The notes beneath the pieces were generated by a model. It saw nothing but the letters and a program-made list of their open reading frames with translations. It made no database searches and was not told the DNA's origin. Positions 58,955 to 64,000 of a DNA stretch of 64,000 bases are shown here, one piece after another (position 1 is the stretch's first letter; each line of letters begins with the position of its first letter). The position numbers and the translations under genes were made by a program. Source of the stretch: Streptomyces cirratus (lineage in GTDB: Bacteria > Actinomycetota > Actinomycetes > Streptomycetales > Streptomycetaceae); assembly GCF_014650775.1 (NCBI RefSeq), contig NZ_BMVP01000011.1, forward strand, positions 62,001 to 126,000. Reading direction: 5' to 3'.

Positions 58955-59685
58955 TCCACATTGCCGAGACCGTCGGCGTCGGAAGCATCGAGAACTTCCT
59001 CAGCGATGCCGAGCGGACCCACCTCGCCGACCTGATGAACGACGTCCTGACCAGCGGCGGCACCAGCCGCTTCGGTGACGAGCGCCGTACCTCCATCCAC
59101 GAAATCCCCGGTCACAGCCCCGAAGAGGCCATGGCCGTCTACGAGCCGACCGGACGCGTCGAAATCCCCTCGATCCCCGAAGCCGCCGAGAAACTGCTGA
59201 GTGACGCCTTCGAACGCGCCCGTCCGGCGCTCTCCCGCGTCATGCCCTCGATCACCCTGTGCCGCCCGTGGACGTACGTCGAGTACGGCGTGGGCCAGCA
59301 CATCACCAGCCACCTCGACGGTATCGCCCCCGACCCGCTCGCCTGGCCCCGCCAGATCGCTGGCATCAGCGTCGTCATCACCCAGGCCGACGCCGGAGGC
59401 GACTTCTACGTCGAGACCGCCTCCAGCAACCGGCTCTGGAACGGCAAGGCCCCCGATGCCGCCTCGAACGGCTACGCGGAGGGCATGTGGCTGGCCCACG
59501 ACGGAGCCGACAACTCCGCGGCCTGGTTCCAGCACATGCCCCGAACCCGCTGGAGCGTGGCCCCGGCGCCCGGTACGGCCCTGCTGTACGGCTCCCAGCT
59601 CGCGCACGGAACCCTGCCGGTCACCTCGGGCCGCGTCGCCAAGTTCATCAGCTGGCTCATCGCCGAGCCCACCACGGCGGGGTGA
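58951..59685 (+). CDS. 2-oxoglutarate/Fe(II)-dependent oxygenase-like protein
   Basis: This is a 244-residue protein from GTG 58951 (GTGA overlap with the preceding gene; GGGGG upstream). The cupin-like core has SHLDG with His121 and Asp123 as the HxD iron ligands. GSQLAHGTLP gives His219 as third ligand, and Arg228 (TSGRVAKF) is the likely 2-oxoglutarate anchor. GISVVITQADAGGDFYVE lies between. These features fit a prolyl/peptidyl hydroxylase-type oxygenase. In this operon the natural substrate would be the small peptide or its product. Confidence 0.82.
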   Translation: MIHIAETVGVGSIENFLSDAERTHLADLMNDVLTSGGTSRFGDERRTSIHEIPGHSPEEAMAVYEPTGRVEIPSIPEAAEKLLSDAFERARPALSRVMPSITLCRPWTYVEYGVGQHITSHLDGIAPDPLAWPRQIAGISVVITQADAGGDFYVETASSNRLWNGKAPDAASNGYAEGMWLAHDGADNSAAWFQHMPRTRWSVAPAPGTALLYGSQLAHGTLPVTSGRVAKFISWLIAEPTTAG

Positions 59686-59689
59686 GCGC

Positions 59690-60337
59690 GTGCTCCTGGC
59701 CTTGGAAGGCATAGCCGGCGCCGGAAAGAGCACCCTCCGCGACCGGCTCTTGGCCACCGCCCACGCCGAGGACATCCCCCTCAGCCACATCGGCCAGTTC
59801 TCCTGGCTCTCCCACCCGGCCACTCGCACGCTGATCCGCCTGCGCGCCGGGCTCGGCGGCGACGAGCAGGAGGCCGTCGAGGCCGCCGCCACGGATCTGA
59901 CCCTGCACTCCCGCTTCAACATCGCCGTCGCCCTCACCGCGGGCCCGGTCCTGGCCGACCGACTCACCCTCTCCACCGCCTGCCTGCTCGCACTGCTCCA
60001 CCAGCAGCCCGTCGACGCGTACGTCGAGCGCCTCGCCGAGCAAGCCCAAGCCCGTCCGCAGCTGACCGTTCTGCTGACCACCGAGCCCGACGTCTGCCAC
60101 GCCCGCATCACTCGACGTGCGACAGAGCGCCGCTTCACCGAACAGCGCGAGACCGCCGCTCGGCTGGCCGACCTCTACAACGAGGCCGCCGACGCCTGGA
60201 CGAAGGCCACCGGCCTGCCCGTGCTGAAGCACCCCTGCACGACCCACGCCGACCTCGAAGCCCTGGTGAACGCCTGCATGGAGGACCTCCGCTCGGCCGA
60301 CGGTCCCACGCCCCCGAACAAGGAAGCGAGCCGATGA
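59690..60337 (+). CDS. P-loop kinase (nucleoside monophosphate/thymidylate kinase-like)
   Basis: This is a 215-residue protein from GTG 59690, 4 bp after the oxygenase stop. The P-loop is GIAGAGKST (residues 7-15). DRLTLSTACLLALLHQQPVD looks like the DR(Y/F)-type substrate segment of thymidylate-kinase relatives, and TEPDVCHARITRRATERRF contains the arginine-rich lid. The fold predicts phosphoryl transfer from ATP to a small molecule or a peptide side chain. It overlaps the next gene by 4 bp (ATGA). A housekeeping nucleotide role seems unlikely in this position. Confidence 0.82.
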   Translation: MLLALEGIAGAGKSTLRDRLLATAHAEDIPLSHIGQFSWLSHPATRTLIRLRAGLGGDEQEAVEAAATDLTLHSRFNIAVALTAGPVLADRLTLSTACLLALLHQQPVDAYVERLAEQAQARPQLTVLLTTEPDVCHARITRRATERRFTEQRETAARLADLYNEAADAWTKATGLPVLKHPCTTHADLEALVNACMEDLRSADGPTPPNKEASR

Positions 60338-61200
60338 ACCTGCACCCGATGCATCCCGCAGCTTGGGTCCTTGATCAGCTCCGCACGGACGGCTGGCACA
60401 TCAGCGATCTCCTCGCGTTCACGCGGGCCAGCACCTTGGTCAGAGCGAGCCGCTCCGGCCAGGAGGACGTCGTGCTGAAGGCGGGCTTCGGCAGCAACCA
60501 CGTCCTGGCCGAGCTCGACCCCAGCGAGAAGCTCGCCGCGTACGGCTTCTACTGGTACGCGCAGATGACCGAGACCGAACGCGCCCTCACTCGCGAAGAC
60601 TTCCGCCACGAGGCGGAGCTGACCGCCACCGCTGGAGGAACCGATCACATCGTCCCTCTGCTGGAACAGGGCAGCTCGGAGCGGTTCGACTGGTACACCA
60701 TGCCTCACTGCGACGGCGGAAACTTCCGGGCCTTCATGACCGCGTCGAAGGACACCGGCAAGGGCCTCAGCATCCTCGCCGACGTCGCCGATGGCTTGGA
60801 CAACCTGCACCAGCGCGGAATCGTCCACCGCGACGTCTACCAGGAGAACATCCTCATCGACCAGGACCGGGGCCTGATCACTGACCTCGGAGCCGCCCGC
60901 CGCCTGTCCACCCCACGCGGGCCTGAACACCGCGGCCCCGAGGTCCACTGGCCGCCGGAGTACCTCACCGGCTACCACGAGGCCACCCCGGCAGCCGACG
61001 TGTTCAGCCTCGCCGTCCTCGTCCACCGCTACCTGTGTGCGGACATCCCCCGCCTGGCCGGTCACACGAAGCTGCCCCTCATCCCGGAGCCTCTGCGCGG
61101 CGTCGTGACCGCCGCGCTGTCCGACGTCGTGGGCGATCGGCCCGCCATGAACGACCTGCGCATCGCGCTCCGCACCGCGGCCGACCTACATCAGCGCTGA
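60334..61200 (+). CDS. Protein-kinase-like phosphotransferase
   Basis: This is a 288-residue protein with the eukaryotic-like kinase fold. VVLKAGFG carries the ATP-site lysine. HRDVYQEN is the catalytic loop (His165, Asp167, Asn172), and ITDLGAARR is the DFG-equivalent metal motif (DLG). ADVFSLAVLVHRYLCAD matches the F-helix. The Gly-rich loop is poor. There is no membrane anchor or PASTA domain, unlike housekeeping PknB-type kinases. ATG 60334 overlaps the P-loop kinase stop by 4 bp. The gene directly precedes the small peptide gene, so that peptide or a neighbouring enzyme is the likely substrate. Confidence 0.85.
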   Translation: MNLHPMHPAAWVLDQLRTDGWHISDLLAFTRASTLVRASRSGQEDVVLKAGFGSNHVLAELDPSEKLAAYGFYWYAQMTETERALTREDFRHEAELTATAGGTDHIVPLLEQGSSERFDWYTMPHCDGGNFRAFMTASKDTGKGLSILADVADGLDNLHQRGIVHRDVYQENILIDQDRGLITDLGAARRLSTPRGPEHRGPEVHWPPEYLTGYHEATPAADVFSLAVLVHRYLCADIPRLAGHTKLPLIPEPLRGVVTAALSDVVGDRPAMNDLRIALRTAADLHQR

Positions 61201-61311
61201 CAACGCGAGGGAGCCGTCATGCCCAGGGCGAGATCTCCGCCCCCTAGCCAGCACCACAGCACAGCAAGCGGAACGAGCCGAAGCCAACGAGACCGAAAGG
61301 CGGAACACCTC

Positions 61312-61455
61312 ATGAACCAGGACCGCATCGCCGACTTCCTCGCCAACGTCGAGGACCTGCGCGGCGAGGACGAGACCGTCCGTACCACCGCCCACACCTC
61401 CAGCGTCTCGGCCGAGGGCTGGCCGGCGGCCGAGGCGGAGACCACCACCGCCTGA
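61312..61455 (+). CDS. Candidate RiPP precursor peptide (47 aa)
   Basis: This is a 47-residue ORF from ATG 61312, with AAAGGCGG about eight bases upstream. Residues 1-24 are acidic and helix-like (MNQDRIADFLANVEDLRGED), as in RiPP leader peptides. Residues 25-47 are Thr/Ser/Ala/Glu-rich with a single His28 and a single Trp37 in AEGWPAAEAETTTA, like a modifiable core. No cysteine is present, so it is not a sactipeptide or lanthipeptide substrate. An upstream in-frame ATG 61219, behind GAGGGAG, would give 78 residues. It sits between the kinases and the HExxH gene and is followed by a strong hairpin. Confidence 0.6.
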   Translation: MNQDRIADFLANVEDLRGEDETVRTTAHTSSVSAEGWPAAEAETTTA

Positions 61456-61499
61456 ACACCCGTAGCCGCTCGGCGCTCTGAGCGCCGCCGGTGAACACC

Positions 61500-61539
61500 C
61501 CCGGGGCCGGGCCGCCAGCACCTGCGGCCCGGCCCCGGG
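61500..61539. terminator. Perfect 16-bp hairpin after the small peptide gene
   Basis: CCCGGGGCCGGGCCGC (61500-61515) and GCGGCCCGGCCCCGGG (61524-61539) with an 8-base loop. It lies between the peptide gene and the HExxH gene. Incomplete termination here would give more peptide mRNA than downstream enzyme mRNA, as is common in RiPP operons. Confidence 0.8.
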
Positions 61540-61566
61540 CCCACCACCGAACAGGAGAGCCGCCTC

Positions 61567-62478
61567 ATGCACACCCTCGCCGACCTCTTCGACCTCCCGC
61601 CGATCGACCGCCTGCACCACGAGCGCATGCAGCGAATCCACGCGGCCATCCGCCCCGGAGTCCAGGAGCCTCAGTCCAGTACCAGTACGGCGGCCGATTA
61701 CTGCCTGGCCCACCACGCCCTCGAAGGAGCCGAAGCCGCCGCCCGCGCCGGCGATGCCTCGACCTTCGACTGGTACGTCGCCCATCCCGACGCGGGTGCC
61801 ACCACGGGCTCCGTCCCCACAGCGGTCGGCGTCCGCGTGGTCGTCGCGCCCACACTCGCCGACCTGCCCCGATCCGCGATCTCCGAGACCCCCTACTACG
61901 TCCTGGGCCCTGGTACCGAACCCGCCCAGCCCCACCTGTGCAACCTCGCGGCCGACGCCTACGCCAGCGCCGCACGAGCGGGCTTCGGTGACCTGCTCGC
62001 CGCGCACGCCGTCGTCCTGTGCCTGCTGCGGACGAAGAACCTCGGCGAGACACTAGACAGCTGGACCATCAGCCGCCTGCCCGGCACCGTCTTCATGGAC
62101 CACGTCGACAACCCGATCGTCCTGGCCCGCGACCTGGTCCACGAGGCCGGGCACAACTGGCTGAACGACGCCCTCGCGGCAACGGGATGCAAGATCAGCG
62201 ACGCCGCGCACTTCCACTCCCCGTGGAAACAGACGATGCGGCCGGCGTTCGGCTTCCTCCACGCCTGCTGGGCGTTCCCGCTCACCATGCTGTTCACTGC
62301 CCACGCGCTAAACAGCACCACGGGAGACCTGCACCGGTTCTTCACCGCCTACCTCGACCAGCAGCGAAGCCTCCTCGCCAGCACCGCGACCGACCACATC
62401 CACGCTCTGGAGCTGATCAGCGACGACGGTCTCCGCCACCGCCTCGCTGCCGCCCACCACCAGGCCCTCGCCCTGTGA
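61567..62478 (+). CDS. HExxH-motif putative peptide-modification protein (aKG-HExxH-type hydroxylase-like)
   Basis: This is a 303-residue protein from ATG 61567 with AGGAGA upstream. The key motif is LVHEAGHNWLND (His192-Glu193-Ala-Gly-His196), followed by FHSPWKQTMRPAFGFLHACW. This layout (HExxH, then SPW and a second conserved FLHA helix) matches my recollection of the HExxH peptide-modification family found beside radical SAM RiPP enzymes. Some members are described as 2-oxoglutarate-dependent peptide beta-hydroxylases rather than proteases. It is helical and has no signal peptide. It overlaps the serine hydrolase gene by 4 bp. Confidence 0.75.
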   Translation: MHTLADLFDLPPIDRLHHERMQRIHAAIRPGVQEPQSSTSTAADYCLAHHALEGAEAAARAGDASTFDWYVAHPDAGATTGSVPTAVGVRVVVAPTLADLPRSAISETPYYVLGPGTEPAQPHLCNLAADAYASAARAGFGDLLAAHAVVLCLLRTKNLGETLDSWTISRLPGTVFMDHVDNPIVLARDLVHEAGHNWLNDALAATGCKISDAAHFHSPWKQTMRPAFGFLHACWAFPLTMLFTAHALNSTTGDLHRFFTAYLDQQRSLLASTATDHIHALELISDDGLRHRLAAAHHQALAL

Positions 62479-63770
62479 ACGCGCCCCGCGACGAGCAGCC
62501 TGGCCTGTCCCTGCTGGTCCATCGGCCAGGCGAAGAGCCCACTCTTCTCCACACCGGCCTGGCCAGCCTCGAACACGGTCTTGCCATCGGACCGGACACC
62601 ACGTTCAACGTCGGCTCGGTTGCGAAGCAGATCACCGCCCACCTGATCCTGCTCGCTGCGCGTGATGATCTCCTGCGCCTGGACCAGCGGGCCGCGGACC
62701 TGCTGCCCCGCCTCAAGATCAGCGATGTCACCGTCGCGGACCTGGTCACCCACCGGTCGGGCATACGCGACGCCGAGTCCCTGCTCTCTCTCGCCGGCTT
62801 TCGGGACCTCGACCACTACACGGCCGACGACCTGCGAACCCTCGCCTACCGCCAGGACCAGCGCGCCGTCCCCGAAGGCCGCTTCCTCTACAGCAACACC
62901 AACTACCTTCTCCTGGCAGAGATCCTGGAAACGGTCCATCGCACCACGCTGCCCGACCTCGCCCGGCACCGCGTTTTTGGTCCGCTCGGTATGCACGCCA
63001 CCCACTTCAAGACGGACCCTCGCCAGGTCATCCCCGGAGCCGCATTCGCCTACCAGGCCACCCACCACGGCTGGCGGCACACAGAAGTGCCGGTCACCCT
63101 GCCCGGCCCCGGGACCCTGTGGACCACCGTCGGCGACCTCGACCGCTGGCTCATTCACCTCCTCCAGCGCTGGCAGCACCCCCACCAGCTCCCCTGGCAG
63201 GAAGCTGTCGACTACGAGCCCAGCGACCACGAGCCCTACCTCTACGGCCCGGGGCTCTACGCCGACGCTCGCCCCGGCCGCGATGCCGTCTTCCATTACG
63301 GTCACGAACAAGGCTTCTCCGCGGCTGCCCACGTGGAGGCGCCGGGGCTACGCGTGATCGCCCTGTCCAACAACGCCGGGCTCTCGGCCGACCGCGTCAC
63401 CGCCGCCATCCTCCGGAACCTCCACCAGCAACCGACGCTGGCCCCAAAGGAGGCCCTCGTCCGCGCGGCCGTCGTGGAGCGAACCCCGGGCACTACCGCA
63501 CGGACCCGGTCCACACTCGACGACTACAGCCAACACACAGAGCTCGGCACATTCACTTGCGACCAGGCCCCCGGCAGCCTACGGCTCACCTGCAGCGACA
63601 GCGTCCTCCACCTGTGGCGTCGAGGCACAAGAGACGAGCTCACCCTCACAGGGCCTGGCGTCTACGCTGGCAACGGCTACGCCCTCACGCTATCTTCCAG
63701 CACGAACCAGGTCGACTGCTTCACCCTCGACCTCGACCGCGCCCCCGGACTCGCGTACATCCGCCAGTAG
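62475..63770 (+). CDS. Serine beta-lactamase-fold hydrolase (class C / DD-peptidase-like)
   Basis: This is a 431-residue protein from GTG 62475 (GTGA overlap). The fold is the serine beta-lactamase/DD-peptidase superfamily: nucleophile Ser48 in GSVAKQ (SxxK, Lys51), YSN at residues 139-141, and a HYGHEQGFSA motif in place of KTG. There is no signal peptide, so it acts in the cytoplasm, unlike beta-lactamases. The last 110 residues form an extra beta-rich domain. In this operon it could be the leader peptidase or an esterase/amidase for the mature peptide. It is the last gene of the cluster seen in the window. Confidence 0.85.
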   Translation: MNAPRDEQPGLSLLVHRPGEEPTLLHTGLASLEHGLAIGPDTTFNVGSVAKQITAHLILLAARDDLLRLDQRAADLLPRLKISDVTVADLVTHRSGIRDAESLLSLAGFRDLDHYTADDLRTLAYRQDQRAVPEGRFLYSNTNYLLLAEILETVHRTTLPDLARHRVFGPLGMHATHFKTDPRQVIPGAAFAYQATHHGWRHTEVPVTLPGPGTLWTTVGDLDRWLIHLLQRWQHPHQLPWQEAVDYEPSDHEPYLYGPGLYADARPGRDAVFHYGHEQGFSAAAHVEAPGLRVIALSNNAGLSADRVTAAILRNLHQQPTLAPKEALVRAAVVERTPGTTARTRSTLDDYSQHTELGTFTCDQAPGSLRLTCSDSVLHLWRRGTRDELTLTGPGVYAGNGYALTLSSSTNQVDCFTLDLDRAPGLAYIRQ

Positions 63771-64000
63771 CCATCCATCGCGAGGCTGCTTCCCAGCCCC
63801 GCCTCACCGCCTGGTAGATGGTCGAACTGAGAAGCTCCCAATGCTGGACCACACGGTGATTCCTACGGTCGCTGGCAGCCTGCGCTCATGAAAACTGACG
63901 ACAACTGCCGCGTCGGCAAGGATGGCGCCTACTGCCGCCCCGCTCGCCGAAGCATGTCCTTGATCAGCTGTCACGAACGAGGCGATCACGATTCGGGCGT

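Noticed and set aside
63804..64000. Short frames at the right edge, including ATG 63888 running off the end and a leftward ORF 63804-63989
   Set aside because: Neither has a good ribosome site or recognisable domain. I could not tell a truncated gene or mobile-element remnant from non-coding DNA, so nothing is called in 63771-64000.
1..64000. tRNA, rRNA, CRISPR array, prophage or insertion-sequence search by eye
   Set aside because: No T-loop-like GTTCGA blocks in cloverleaf context, no regularly spaced repeats and no transposase or integrase reading frame were seen.

Overview
The window is high-GC DNA with strong third-position G/C bias, many GTG starts, 4-bp ATGA/GTGA gene overlaps, chaplins, rodlins and an HrdD-type sigma factor. 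Together these identify it as a chromosome segment of a Streptomyces species. I found no rRNA, tRNA, CRISPR array or intact insertion sequence.

Layout. (1) Positions 1-12.6 kb look like core chromosome: the start of a penicillin acylase, a cation/proton antiporter with an RCK_C domain, an MFS transporter, an FmdB zinc-ribbon protein behind a CIRCE-like element, 5'-methylthioadenosine phosphorylase, an RcpC/SAF-type protein, MscL, LtrA, a cytochrome P450 and several small Streptomyces-type unknowns. (2) 12.8-18.3 kb holds a PAS/GAF/SpoIIE-phosphatase/HATPase protein with a small partner, a flavin oxidoreductase and an ATP-grasp ligase. (3) 18.4-31.4 kb is an exopolysaccharide locus: a secreted GH26 hydrolase, then a tightly coupled leftward operon (glycosyltransferase, polyprenyl glycosylphosphotransferase, O-antigen-ligase-like protein, MurJ/Wzx-like flippase, polysaccharide deacetylase, second glycosyltransferase, Wzz-like protein, FemAB/GNAT-like transferase), with a secreted DUF3344-type protein at its head. 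(4) 31.8-36.1 kb is a cell-surface cluster: two rodlins flank two short chaplins, one long wall-anchored single-domain chaplin and two small secreted proteins. (5) 36.2-47.5 kb returns to ordinary genes: a VKOR-type protein, a DUF6227-like protein, an MFS pump with a divergent WYL regulator, HrdD with a SigR-type promoter, an extradiol-type dioxygenase, an MFS pump with TetR regulator, a secreted M6-like metalloprotease and an SDR.

(6) From about 47.5 kb the window becomes accessory in character: a tiny basic protein divergent from an NB-ARC/TPR regulator, a membrane-protein gene apparently split by a frameshift, a degenerate Nudix-like protein, a TPR regulator with a dehydrogenase, a HATPase anti-sigma-like protein and a Nudix hydrolase. 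These lead into an unusual operon at 55.9-63.8 kb: radical SAM/SPASM enzyme, Cys-rich unknown, 2-oxoglutarate/Fe(II) oxygenase, P-loop kinase, protein-kinase-like enzyme, a 47-residue peptide, an HExxH peptide-modification protein and a serine beta-lactamase-fold hydrolase. I read this as a candidate multi-enzyme RiPP-type peptide pathway and the most novel part of the window. Rare TTA leucine codons occur in the radical SAM gene and in the nearby TPR regulator, which suggests bldA (developmental) control.
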